From positions 26,164,001-26,228,000 of the forward strand of contig NC_083562.1 of the NCBI RefSeq assembly GCF_019925205.1: a DNA stretch of 64,000 nucleotides. The letters run 5' to 3'. The notes beneath the pieces are model-generated. The model had not been told where the DNA came from. It searched no databases and saw nothing but the letters and a program-made list of their open reading frames with translations. The DNA is from Metopolophium dirhodum (Eukaryota > Arthropoda > Insecta > Hemiptera > Aphididae). Positions 24,301 through 35,634 of the stretch are shown here, in pieces. The translations under genes were made by a program, and so were the position numbers. Positions within the stretch are counted from its first letter, which is position 1. The number at the start of each line of letters is the position of its first letter.

Positions 24301-26629
24301 TGTGCCGACAATACGTCTGCTGTCTGCACACAGCAAACAACTGGTTCATTGGAATATATTATATTGGACTATTTAATTAGGACTACTTTGAATATGAACA
24401 CAGGACTTGTTTTTTACGCTACATTTCAAACTAAACTTACATGGACATTGAAAAAAAATATTAGATTGAAATAAACAAATTCGTGGAACCATAAACCATT
24501 TTATAATCCTATAATGATACTAATAAAAACAAAAAACGCGTACCTATCTCCAAATATGGATGCAAAAATAACAATGGTAGGCAAGTATCTAACTTATAAT
24601 TTACAAATCAATGATGTTATGAACTCATCTTAAAAAAATATAAATATGTCTTATAATCATTAAAATAATGCACAATTTAAAAAAAATTGAAATAATACAT
24701 TCAAATACTTGGGTACTTATGTTATACATTTTAATCATGTATGTTTTCTATTTCATGAGAATAGTTGTCCGTGTTGAGGTCAATTTTTATTTTCAAGTAG
24801 GATTTTATGGGCAAGAATTTATAGTAGTCGATGCACGACTAAAAAAAAAATATATATCAATGGGCGTGTAAATTGTAATTAAACTCTAATGTGAAATGTT
24901 ATTTCAGGTACGAGATGAATATGATTTCATAGTGGTGGGCGCGGGCTCAGCTGGGGCTGTAATAGCCAACAGGTTGTCGGAAATGCAAAACTGGACGGTG
25001 CTGGTGCTGGAGGCCGGTGGTGACGAGACGGAGATATCGGACGTTCCTTCGTTCGTCGGCTACCTGCAGCTATCCGATATCGACTGGCAGTACAAAACGG
25101 CGCCGCCTTCCAGTGACAACCCATACTGCTTGGCCATGGTACACGATCGGTGCAACTGGCCCCGCGGAAAAGTGCTGGGTGGTTCCAGCGTGCTCAACGC
25201 CATGGTGTACGTGCGGGGAAATCGACGGGACTACGATCTGTGGGCCGCGGCTGGCAATCCTGGCTGGGCCTACGCGGACGTACTACCGTACTTCCTCAAA
25301 TCCGAAGATAACCGGAACCCATACCTGGCCAGGACCAAGTATCACGCACGCGGTGGTTACCTAACCGTGTCGGAGGCGCCGTGGCGGACGCCTCTGGCTA
25401 CAGCGTTCGTTGCCGCTGGCGAAGAGCTGGGCTATCAAAACCGTGACATCAATGGTCAGTATCAAAACGGGTTCATGCTCACGCAGACCACCACGCGCCG
25501 AGGCAGCCGGTGTAGTACTGCCAAAGCGTTCCTGCGGCCGATCCGACTACGGCCCAACATTCATGTGTCGATGCACAGCCAAGTGACCCGGATACATTTT
25601 TCCGGTGGTAGTGGTGGCAGTGGCAAGCTCCGGGCGACCGGTGTCACGTACCTCCGGGACGGCAAGAGGCGCACGGTTACCGCCCGGAAGGAAGTGATAC
25701 TTTCGGCGGGTGCCATCGGATCACCGCAGCTGCTCATGGTGTCGGGCGTCGGGCCGGCCGACCACCTGACCGAACTGGGCATCAAGCCAGTCGCTGATTT
25801 GAAAGTGGGCCACAATCTGCAGGACCACGTGGGCCTGGGTGGGTTGACGTTTCTCATCGACGATCCAATCACGTTCAAAAAGTCCCGGTTCACCTCCGCG
25901 TCCGTGGCCCTCGACTACATAATGAACGAGCGTGGTCCGCTGACATCCAGCGGGGTCGAGGGCCTGGCGTTCGTAAACACCAAGTACGCTGACCCATCGG
26001 GTGAGTTCCCGGACATACAGTTCCATTTCGCGCCCAGTTCCGTCAACTCGGACGGTGATCAGATACGGAAGATCACCGGGCTCCGGGACGCCGTGTACAA
26101 CACCGTGTACAAGCCGCTGGTGAACGCCGAGACGTGGATGCTGCTGCCACTGCTATTGCGTCCCAAAAGCTCCGGATGGGTGCGGCTGAAATCCAAGAAC
26201 CCGCTGGCGCATCCGATCATCGAGCCCAACTATTTCGCGCACCGGGAAGACGTACAGGTACTGGTTGACGGCATCCGGATCGCGTTCAACGTGTCCAATA
26301 CAGCCGCGTTTCGCAAATTCAACTCCAGACCGCTACTGACACCCATGCCGGGGTGCAAGAAGTTCGAGTTGTTCAGCGACGAGTACTGGGAATGCGCGCT
26401 CAGGCACTTCACGTTCACCATTTACCATCCGGCCGGCACGTGCAAGATGGGCCCGGACACGGACCCCGATGCGGTGGTCGACCACCGGTTGCGAGTGCGC
26501 GGCATCGATGGTCTCCGGGTGATAGACGCCTCTATCATGCCCAACATAATCAGTGGCAACCCCAACGCGCCCGTCATCATGATCGGCGAAAAAGGCGCCG
26601 ACATGATCAAGAAAGATTGGTCGTCATAG
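18170..26629 (+). CDS. GMC oxidoreductase gene B (glucose dehydrogenase [FAD, quinone]-like)
   Basis: Coding exons join 18170-18307 and 24908-26629, giving 619 residues; the single coding intron is phase 0 with donor GTAAAT and acceptor ATTTCAG. Seen: hydrophobic segment at about residues 18-30 followed by YDPES, FAD-binding GAGSAG at 57-62 with E81, GMC signature 1 at 133-156, GMC signature 2 at 314-328, HPAGTCKMG with active-site H553, and N599 in GNPNAP, ending IMIGEKG...DWSS. Family knowledge: this His/Asn arrangement fits active GMC dehydrogenases and oxidases. A glycine-serine loop (SGGSGGSG, 278-285) is absent from gene A. The start at 18170 is in good context (GCAATGG) and begins the leader. 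All expected motifs are intact, so it looks functional; its substrate is not deducible. Confidence 0.94.
18308..24907 (+). other. Gene B intron 1 (6.6 kb)
   Basis: GTAAAT donor and TTATTTCAG acceptor. AT-rich throughout, with no recognised nested gene. A GC-richer island at about 24230-24350 includes an 8-bp stem (CTGTGTGC/GCACACAG), which is unexplained. Such a long first intron commonly houses regulatory DNA, but no specific element is identified. Confidence 0.85.
24908..26629 (+). CDS. Gene B coding exon 2 (catalytic body in one exon)
   Basis: A single 1722-nt exon encodes residues 47-619 and TAG at 26627-26629, i.e. the whole flavoenzyme body from the RDEYDFIVVG strand to the C-terminus. 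Third positions are strongly GC-biased. None of the four introns that cut gene A's coding sequence is present here. Confidence 0.95.
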   Translation, partial: VRDEYDFIVVGAGSAGAVIANRLSEMQNWTVLVLEAGGDETEISDVPSFVGYLQLSDIDWQYKTAPPSSDNPYCLAMVHDRCNWPRGKVLGGSSVLNAMVYVRGNRRDYDLWAAAGNPGWAYADVLPYFLKSEDNRNPYLARTKYHARGGYLTVSEAPWRTPLATAFVAAGEELGYQNRDINGQYQNGFMLTQTTTRRGSRCSTAKAFLRPIRLRPNIHVSMHSQVTRIHFSGGSGGSGKLRATGVTYLRDGKRRTVTARKEVILSAGAIGSPQLLMVSGVGPADHLTELGIKPVADLKVGHNLQDHVGLGGLTFLIDDPITFKKSRFTSASVALDYIMNERGPLTSSGVEGLAFVNTKYADPSGEFPDIQFHFAPSSVNSDGDQIRKITGLRDAVYNTVYKPLVNAETWMLLPLLLRPKSSGWVRLKSKNPLAHPIIEPNYFAHREDVQVLVDGIRIAFNVSNTAAFRKFNSRPLLTPMPGCKKFELFSDEYWECALRHFTFTIYHPAGTCKMGPDTDPDAVVDHRLRVRGIDGLRVIDASIMPNIISGNPNAPVIMIGEKGADMIKKDWSS

Positions 26630-28410
26630 TCGTCCAACAACCGGCTGTCATCTGATGTGTGATGGCGTGTTGACCGTCCTCACGTGTTTTCTTCATCTTC
26701 CTACGATTTTGAAATGTGATTTCTAATGTATTTTATTATTGTTATTGTTTTTGTTGTTTTTGTTGTTATCGATGTTGTTCAATTGTTGTATTTTTGTATT
26801 TATAATTTGCATTAGATATTTGGACTAGATATCTGAATGGTTTAAATTTATATTTATAATATTATTTATTATGCAAGTACATATATTATATAATACGCTG
26901 TACATAATATTATATCAAATAACGTGTGTTTAGAGAAAACTTTCGTTATGTCAGAAGATTCAAACCGACAAGTTACTTCACTATAGTTTTTTTGTCACGT
27001 TCTATTAAACAAGAATGCACTATTATAATGCATTATTCATAATATTATTAATATTATGATAGTGATTTATGTGCAAACCTCTCAAACGAAGAAATACATT
27101 TTCAATAAACAATTTAATCGTTTTTAATGTATCTATTTATTATTTATTTGATTATTAAAATGTAAGGAGGTATTTTTTAAACATCAATACCTAGTGAGAA
27201 AATAATATGTAGATTTATTATAAAATGTGAATTGTATTAGGTAGTAGGTAATTTATATACTTTTTCTCTTTATTTTATTAATTGTATGAAATGTTTATAA
27301 TAATTATAATATTATATTTAATCATGTAATTAATATTGTACATTAGTTAATAATAATGTGTTTAAAAAATAGTGATATAAATGCGTAGCAATAGTAATTT
27401 ATTATGTAAACTAGTATAGAAGTGCATAAGAAGTTGGCCCAATTATGGAACGATAATATCGTGTACTTATTTTTTGTACAAAATTGTATAGTAAGTAATA
27501 TATTATTATTGTATTGTACTGTAATTGAAATGTTTTATAATATTAATTTTAGATTTATATTACATTTTAATTTGATAAATTTAGATCAAATATTTGTTTT
27601 AATGGCTGTTAAATATTTAACCAAAAATTGTTTTATAAATATGGAAAAATCATTTTGTTTTGAATAGTAAATTATTTTTGAATTTAATTTTTTTAAATTA
27701 AAGATTTTTTTTAACCTACATAAACATCTTCTAGTGAAACACGTGCCAGTACCCATGCAACGCCGGAACTATTGTGTATCATCTTCGTCTCTCCAAACTG
27801 GAAGTACCTACTGAGTTTTAAGAAACTATTAATTAACCCGTCAGAATGAAATGTAAAGTTAGGAGTATAAAAAAATTTGGACTATCTACGCCTATGAATA
27901 ACTCGTAAATACGATTGTGCACGCCAGACACAATTCCACCGATCAACTACATAAATTGTTTACAATATTTCCGTACTGTCACACGGTGACTCAGGACACA
28001 AACGAATTGTGTCTGAGTTCTTTTTTTCTGCATCTTATCATCGTCGATGTCATCCGTAATACTGCAAAAAAAACATTATTTTATGATTATATAGTTATGA
28101 TAATTGGGTAAAATATTTGTGCCCCACCTACAACTGTACGCCAAACAAGCCTGACCTACACGATAAAATTATGTTTTTAAACTTTCAGAAATTGTGTACG
28201 GTACACAGATTTAGCGTTTGCCCATAAAAATATGTACATATACCTATATTGTGATATAAATCATGTCGTAAGTAATTGTTTTGTGAATAGCATTATTGAG
28301 AACACAAAATTGCCACTGCATTCAGTAATCGGACTAAAACTGTTTTGCGTGGCTGTGAATAAAAAATGTGGTGGGAGGACATTTTTTTGAATGATGGGGT
28401 GGGTAGACCA
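26630..28410. other. Gene B 3' UTR and flank
   Basis: AT-rich sequence holding the inferred 3' UTR and candidate poly(A) signal, then featureless DNA up to the decayed GMC copy. No further gene recognised. Confidence 0.5.
27104..27109 (+). terminator. Candidate polyadenylation signal of gene B
   Basis: AATAAA occurs about 475 nt after the gene B stop codon, followed by T-rich sequence. It is the first canonical hexamer I noticed downstream and would give a plausible 3' UTR length. Confidence 0.45.
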
Positions 28411-28660
28411 TGAGGGGGTGCGTCAAATCAAGGTTACTCTCACATCAACGTGTCCAGCACATCCGCCTTTCGCAAGTACACCTCTAGGACACTGCAGACG
28501 TCAAACATCCATGCTAGAGAGGAAGAGGTTAGAGCTGTACTGGTCAATCACTTCACGACTATAACTTCTTAAAATACGTTAAACGAGCAAGATAGTCCCG
28601 GACGTGGTGGTCGACCACCGGTTGCGGTAAGTATGTGGTATCTACGGACTCTAAGATAAC
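28411..28660 (+). pseudogene. Decayed GMC oxidoreductase C-terminal fragment
   Basis: Seen by alignment with gene B 26281-26530: ACGTGTCCAGCACATCC then TTTCGCAAG (VS.TSAFRKY.SR), a CACTTCACG (HFT) match, ACGAGCAAGAT..CCCGGA (GTCKMGP region), a 20-nt exact match GTGGTCGACCACCGGTTGCG (VVDHRLR), then GTATGTGGTATC..GGACTC (V.GI.GL). The catalytic HPAG is lost, with an in-frame stop in its place. Another TAA follows VDHRLR and there are several small deletions. Upstream of 28440 the match fades. It is a relic of a third tandem copy or a partial duplication; no other exon of it was found nearby. Confidence 0.75.
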
Positions 28661-28664
28661 TGAT

Positions 28665-28820
28665 CCGGGTGCTGGGGTAACGTTACCGCAGCACCCGTAA
28701 GATGAAACTTGATTTCGGGGGGAGGGGGGAGGAGGAGGTTCGAGGGTTGTACAAAATTTAATTTTTGTTGTACAAAATTGTACAAAATACAGTACATAAT
28801 ACGGGTGCTGGGGTAACGCA
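28665..28820. repeat. Near-perfect palindrome plus direct repeat
   Basis: CGGGTGCTGGGGTAACG at about 28667 is followed at once by its near reverse complement (TTACCGCAGCACCCG), and the same 17-mer recurs at about 28802. The segment between has a G-rich tract and repeated TTGTACAAAAT words. Origin unknown; possibly ends of a small element. Confidence 0.6.
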
Positions 28821-31615
28821 CCTTCTGTCAAATTAGGTTCTAGATTAGTATATTATATATATTTTATGATATATTTATATTGCTATTATAGTAGTTTATT
28901 TATTTTACTGTAAGTAATACCATCAATTTAATCAACTTTGCCGAAAGCATTGCGTTAATTATATTATAAAATTAAAATAAAATATTTATATATCATGCAT
29001 CATTGTTATTGGCTAATCAATATAGACTTACCAATGTCACGTGTGAATATGTGCGTGGTATAGATATGCAATACCTTAAAATTAATCTAATCAATGTTTT
29101 TAAAATATTATTGTGTTTATTAAATATAATCATATACGTAAATTATTCAAGTTCCCACGAATAATATTTTTGAACTACATACAAGAAAATAACTTAAATC
29201 GTTTATTTGCTTAAATAAAAAAAATGTATTCAAATTTGAATTTCAAGTGTCTATAAAAAAAAAATTGAACTTAATAGCATATAAAGAGCCAAGATCTAGA
29301 TATTATTTTGAAAATCAATATATTTCTGTGAACATTTCAAGTTTTTACTGTTGCAGTTAGGTATTCATTTTTAAGTTACACAAAAAATTGATTTTTTTAA
29401 AAAATGTTGGTTTTTCTGAATATTTTGAAAAGTACTGGACATTTTTCACAAATTAGAAATTATTTCAGTTGCTCCAATAAGCGATGACCGACACAACTCC
29501 ATTTTAAAAGAAAACACACACACACATCATTGTAGAACCAATACATCCATTGCTCAGCTCAGAATTGAAAATTAATATTTTCATACGGTGGTTAACGACA
29601 TATGTATTTGACATTAATTATTAATTAATAATTAATATATATTTAATTTTTATGAAATATAATATTTAAAAAATAATCATGTTTTATTCGTTATTGGAAA
29701 TCTACATAAGGTTATTCATAAGTTATCGATTATTTTATTTAATCTTATAATTTTTTTATCACATTTAAAAATTGCCCATTGTTTTATGATAATTTTATGT
29801 AATATAACATAAATACTTAGTGGAAAAAATTGGGTTTTTAAATTGTCAAAGATTTTGTACGGTACACGCAGATCTTTCTATATTATCATCTTGTCTGTAC
29901 AAATAATAATTATTATAATAAATATCGTGTGTTTAAAAACCGTGTGTCACTAGAAATTTAAAGAATTGCATTGTTGAGAACACAAGTGCCAAAACAAACG
30001 ACGACCTTGTACATCCTAAGCCTAACAAATAACAATAATAAAAAAATTTATAGTGCATCACGTATAGAGAGAGTGCAATGAGTGCATTGTCGTTATGTAA
30101 CAAACTAGCAAGCCAGGTACCTATGTATATTAGTATATAGCATATAAACATAACATTTAAATTCAATGTGCATTGTGCATTTTGTATTAGGTATATTACA
30201 ACTATCAAGGTCTTAATAATATATAATAGAATGCGTACGCACTCGCATTTTGTCGAAATTCCGAATTCGTACACCCTAACGGCCTAAAGTTTCGTATGTG
30301 ACTTGAAATATCGGTGCCATCGTCGTTGTTGTTGTTATTGTTTTTCACCTTTACTGATGTATATAAGACTAGTTGGTTTTTACTTTTAGACCGGCGTGTG
30401 TGCGGTGCATCGTCCGTCATCGACTTTCTAAAGAAAAAATTAACTGCTACCGCCTTCGCCTTACGCGTACGCTCGTACACCACGTGTCGTCGACATGATA
30501 CACTAATCGACAATAATAATAATAAGAGGTGACAATAATAATTGTCCTATTACGATAAACATGTAGGTACCTTCTGGATATTCTATGATAGTACCTACGT
30601 GCAATGACGTTTACAAAGTACAAGGAGAGATTTTTAAAAGAACTCGATTTTGATAAAGAAAATATATGGTTTAGTAATTACACTAATAAGGGAGGGGAGT
30701 AAAGGAAATTGAATCATTTAATATTAGGTTGAAAATGATTTGGCGTCCACTCGACTTATTGTCTGTGGTTGAATGACCGACATCACTATTCATTGCTATA
30801 ATATGTTATGTAACCACAACCGAACTGATGGTATACCTATTAATCTTTTTGTCTTCGAAATATCTCGATGCGATAGTAATTACCTAAATAATAAAAGGTG
30901 CACTCGTAATTTAATCGATAAAGGTACTCGTAATAGATGTACTGTAGTAATGTTTGAAGTCCTCGGCGTGATAACTATACTATAATAAATTATAATTATA
31001 ATCCAACAACCCAAGATCTAGTCATTAACAAATTATTAAGTCAAAGAAAAATCGATTTTAACTTTCTAACTTAGTAACTTACTTGTGGTTTTTATTTACT
31101 TAGGTACTATTTTTTTTTATGAGTATAAATAACAAGTCAGTTTTAAACTGAGTCTCCCGTTTTAAATTAAATAGTTAAGACAGTTAGGTTATCATAATGA
31201 TATTTTTATTCGTTTTAAGCATAATAACATTTTTAGTGAAATACAAAGTACCTCATAAGTTGTTCCTACAGAAATTACAAAATATTTAAAATACTTAATC
31301 AATTTTCTTGAAAAAACGTTTAAATTTCAAATTTTTACAAAATTCATAAAATTTACGAAAATAAATCACTCTTATAAATTGTTTTAAAGCAATTACAAAA
31401 AAACCAATATAACTAGTCACAATATTTTCACACGCTATAAATTAATTTTACATTTTGGCATTTACTAATAATACATAAAAAAGAAACTAATTGAATTATT
31501 TAACGAAAATATATTATATTTGTGCTAAATTAATACAATTTACAGTTGGTACCTATAATTATTTCAAATATTTTTACATATACAGGAATATTTATCAAAA
31601 CTTATTATAATATAC
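28821..31615. other. Intergenic AT-rich DNA
   Basis: No gene recognised. A modestly GC-rich patch at 30300-30490 has open frames on both strands without family resemblance. Sequence at about 29260-29480 and 31250-31450 is low-complexity AT-rich and may be old repeat. Confidence 0.4.
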
Positions 31616-31896
31616 TTTTTTTTTTGGCGTTGACGCTTTGACAGCTGAAGTCATTAGCCTGGGGAACTGTGGGGAGGGTACTGCAGGTTTTGAACACGTA
31701 GTGTGTGTTTGTTTTGCCAGAATTTTTAAGTGGGCACCCGTAGATATTTGCCATGCCCGGGTGGGGGATAGCGGCCTCTCTCTCCGTACACCGTGGTCCG
31801 TGACTGCCCGAAAAAAATGCCACCTGTTGCGGAGTTCGAACCGGCGACGGTGTGAGTCGCAACCGACGCCTTAGTCCGCTCGGCCACTCCGTCCCT
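31616..31896 (-). mobile_element. tRNA-derived SINE
   Basis: Read on the minus strand from 31896: a tRNA-like head with A box TGGCCGAGCGG and B box GGTTCGAACTC (to about 31823), an unrelated body of about 200 bp, and an A-rich tail (10 A's, 31616-31625). Acceptor and TψC stems do not pair properly, so this is not a working tRNA gene. The head is of the Leu/Ser (long variable arm) type. RNA polymerase III would transcribe it from the two boxes. No clear target-site duplication was found. Confidence 0.8.
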
Positions 31897-32821
31897 CTTT
31901 ACAATCATTATATGTGGGATAATACATATATCCCAATTATGAATAATTATGATTTTCTGAATTGTAAAATAAGTACTGTTTGTTCTCATGCGAGTATTCA
32001 AATTCATAATAATACATAACTTAGTGATCAATTAATCCGTTAAAATAAAAATTTTAATAATTATTTTATATTATATTATATTATATTTTATATTCGTGAA
32101 CACATTGATATCGGCGTATCACATAAAAAAGTTATAGTCACATCATAACTACCAAATAAGTAATAGTTAATAAATCTAAGTTAATTGTTTCTATTGGAAT
32201 AGGTACTTAATTCTGCAGTTTTACTAATATATTTTGATACATATATAATTATCAAGCTGTCGAGCAGTGAGCCACTGCCAATCTAGGTAATACCCTTACA
32301 AGTACGTCAAGACGTCAAGTAGCCATACGAACTCAAGTCAACAAGTAAAATCGATTCTCTAGTAAACTTCTATAATATAATATACTTTTATAACTTTTAT
32401 AACTTTTATGCATGAACTAAACTACTATTTATACCGATTTTTACCTTTTTATATACTTAACACTCAATTCTTTACATTTTTTATTATCTGCTGTGAGTTG
32501 TAAGATCGTTCATTTACTTTTGTTTAACTATTATTATATTACAAGTATATGATACAGGGCAACTAGGTTGTGTTTACGCACGTAGGTATGCATGACCAGG
32601 ATCAGTATACGGTGACGTATATCATACATACATGGCCCACGCCCGACACCATATACATTTTTATGCGTGGTATATATTATTGCGTTATGTTACCAAACGA
32701 AACGGCCACATACCATTAAATTATTATTATTATTATATTATTTTGCCATCGGGCTTTAGAAAGTAGGAAAGTTCGTAGCGTGACAGACGCTTTTGCAGCG
32801 TTTTCCACTGGTATAGAAGCA
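31897..32821. other. Intergenic AT-rich DNA
   Basis: No feature recognised between the SINE and the MITE. Confidence 0.4.
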
Positions 32822-32829
32822 CATCACTT

Positions 32830-33330
32830 GGCCGTAGCCATTTTCCTCCAAAAACAAGATACCGTTTTCCTCCACTGTCCATTTTCCTCCAATAAATAAT
32901 AAATAAAATAATAAAATAGTTAATACCTATAAATAATTTATACATAACAAAAAAAAAAAAAAATTGATTATAATATTATAATATTTTTTTATAATTATTG
33001 GACATTTCAACAACAAGTGAATACCTATTTAAAGAAATGTATGTTGTAAGTACGTATATTTATTAGGCTTAATCGGTGGCTGATATAGATAGCCGATACC
33101 AGAATGTAATCATCAACCGATAAGCGCAAAATGTGTCCTAGCTTTAGTCTATCTTTATAAAACGGAACGTAATACTACAACAAAAATATTTGCTAAAATA
33201 TTGGAGGAAAATAGATATAAATTTAGTCAAAAATAATTTGGAGAAAATGGAAACCAACCTTTTTTTTGTGGAAGAAAATGGACAGTGGAGGAAAACGGTA
33301 TCTCGTTTTTGGAGGAAAATGGAACCGCCC
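32830..33330. mobile_element. 501-bp MITE with ~62-bp inverted repeats and 8-bp TSD
   Basis: The outer ends are GGCCGTAGCCATTTTCC on the left and, reverse-complemented, GGGCGGTTCCATTTTCC on the right. Similarity continues for about 62 bp with roughly six mismatches. Exact 8-bp direct repeats CATCACTT flank it (32822-32829 and 33331-33338), a clean target-site duplication. Each arm repeats the word GGAGGAAAATGG or close variants. No transposase is encoded. An 8-bp duplication suits Merlin, hAT or P-like cut-and-paste elements; the terminal GG leans to Merlin, but the superfamily is uncertain. Confidence 0.88.
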
Positions 33331-33338
33331 CATCACTT

Positions 33339-33986
33339 ATGGGGTAATATTGTAATAATATCAAGTGTCTTTAATGCTGAATAACACCCGGTCGATATTT
33401 GTCAGCCTTCATGTGGCGTAGTTATGATCGATTATGTAAATTATAGTTTATAACGGTGTATACGATCGCTTTCGACCTAATAACACGGCTGTGCCCATAC
33501 TGCAGTGCGCTGAATTCTGATTCATAAAAAAATGGCACTAGCCTATATGCCAAACTCACGGAGAGGAGAGACTTAATTATGCCAAATAATATTGGACGAC
33601 ATTTCCTTCGTTATAATTGAACTTGTGATCGGTGCGTGCATATTATGTATGAACTGCAAATGATGGAGCGAACACCTGAAGACGAAAAACGATTGTTAAA
33701 TACGTAAAATGAAAGAGGATACTTACTCCTAGTGATACAAATTATATAATGCTTAAAAGTTACCTGGTAAAGACGGTAAAGTCAGCTGCTGTGACAGTAA
33801 TATAATAAAATTAAATTGAATCATGCGTGACTTAATTTTATTATACTCAATATATACCTATTATGTCCTTATTGGATATTGATGGAATGTGTATGGTAAA
33901 AATATCTGCAGAGATTAAATAATTTAATGTTAAAACGCACAGCGTATATTGTAATACCTAATAATATTTATTATTATTATTATTAT
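33339..33986. other. Intergenic AT-rich DNA
   Basis: Nothing recognised; a short ATT microsatellite ends the stretch at about 33967-33987. Confidence 0.4.
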
Positions 33987-34282
33987 TAGTGGTGTGGTCC
34001 ATGAGCTATGAGAAGCTTTTTTACCTTTACTTCCTATTGAGAGGTGATATTATTTTGTTAAAACTTATAGAAAAAATATTATTAGATTTTTCGGCTATTA
34101 TCACTCTTTTTTATATGCTCATAGGGGGGGGGGGTGGGTATCATAGGGTTGGCCCCCCCACCATTGGCCGTATTTATACGCGCTCGTTTGTTTGTGCTCC
34201 TATAGCCCCCCTACATATTATGTTACTAGAAATTATCCACAACCACCCCTCCCCATTGACAATATTCCTGATAACGCCACTG
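33987..34282. repeat. Possible transposon remnant with G-tract
   Basis: On the minus strand the right end begins CAGTGGCGTTATCAGG, resembling ends of hAT-like elements; the left end TAGTGGTGTGGTCC is a weaker match. Inside are long G and C runs (about 34124-34134 and 34154-34160). No target-site duplication found. Confidence 0.3.
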
Positions 34283-35634
34283 CACTGGACCTTCCTGAAG
34301 TGGTGATCATGATTGATAAACGTCTGAACACGTGACTATAGTGATGACTGATTTACTATGGATGATAACAATATTTTTTCGATTAGTTGATTTTCAGCTA
34401 ATTATTAATTTAAGTTCATTTCTATTTACAATTTTTTATTAATAATTAGTGGTAATATTACAATATTAGTTAAAACTCTAATCGTTTTATCAACTACCTC
34501 ACATTTTAAATATTCTAATTTCCAACTACTGCTTCTACAGTAAAAATGATTTATACAAAAGTACTATACATCTATACTATATATATAAAATATAAATATA
34601 TAATATATTTAAGCTAATTTAAACTAAAATATTTAAAAAAATTAAGATAAAAATTATATGTAACTTAAAATACGTGTTTGATAGTTTGTATATCTACACT
34701 TGACTCCTTCGAATATGTTTCGAACGTTGTCAAATATTAGTGCTACAATCGAATAATCATGTTTTGTCATTTAAAAATGCTTATTATAAACTGAATTATT
34801 GGCTATTGCTATCCAATTCATGAATTCCCCAAATCGAGTAGGTGTAATATATAATATAATCAGTGAATTATATTACAGGAGTGCTATCAATAATTGGAAG
34901 ACGGACGCGGATAAAACAGACTATTTAATAAAACTAACTGGCGGTCAACATCACTGTTATCCGTTGGCCACGAGTACCATAAACAATAGTATATAATATG
35001 GTAAACCTCAATGGGCTCAACAGATTTTTCCGGTAACCGTTTTTGGCGACAAACTGACAACTTTCCAAACGCGTCCTTCCGCAAAACCTGTGGTCTTCCG
35101 TACGCCAAACCGCGGTATAACGTATAACCTAGGTGAAGTGGCAGAGACAACCGCCGTTCATATAATAACAGCTATTTTTCCGTTGGTCATTATTAGGGCT
35201 GGCATTTTAATATTTTTCTATATGATCGCAGAACAATGTGGGTGATGTATATAAACATGTTTCATAACAAAAGGAGGAAATATTCAACATGTTTCTTCCA
35301 AATAAATCCACTTTTTGTTTTATAAGCTGTAGATGATTTTTTTTTAATGTTGATGTATACAAATTTAAATTTGAATGAATAATTTTCATGTAATTAGGAT
35401 AATAAAATTATAATCTATGATAATACATTTAAAGATGTGGTTGATGCAATCTAGGAATTCTCTTCAAATCTTAGAATTAATTCTAGTAAGTACCTAAATA
35501 ATAATAATATATTAGCATTTTATAATTTTAAAAATTATCTGAGCTTAGTAGTTAAGTCTTCCACTAAATATAACAACTATTTTATGTTTAATGTAAAATC
35601 ATTACATAATCTAACTATAACCATATCTATAAAC
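34283..35634. other. Intergenic AT-rich DNA
   Basis: No gene or repeat recognised. A GC-richer patch at about 34890-35150 has no coding support. Confidence 0.4.

Noticed and set aside
28620..28640. Strong splice-donor-like GTAAGT after VVDHRLR in the GMC fragment, suggesting a live third gene with an extra intron
   Set aside because: Similarity to gene B resumes immediately downstream (V.GI.GL), so the GTAAGT lies within decayed coding sequence; stops and deletions elsewhere confirm a pseudogene.
31823..31896. Functional tRNA gene on the minus strand
   Set aside because: Both Pol III boxes are present but the acceptor and TψC stems do not pair and the sequence continues into a body and A-rich tail, so it is the head of a SINE.
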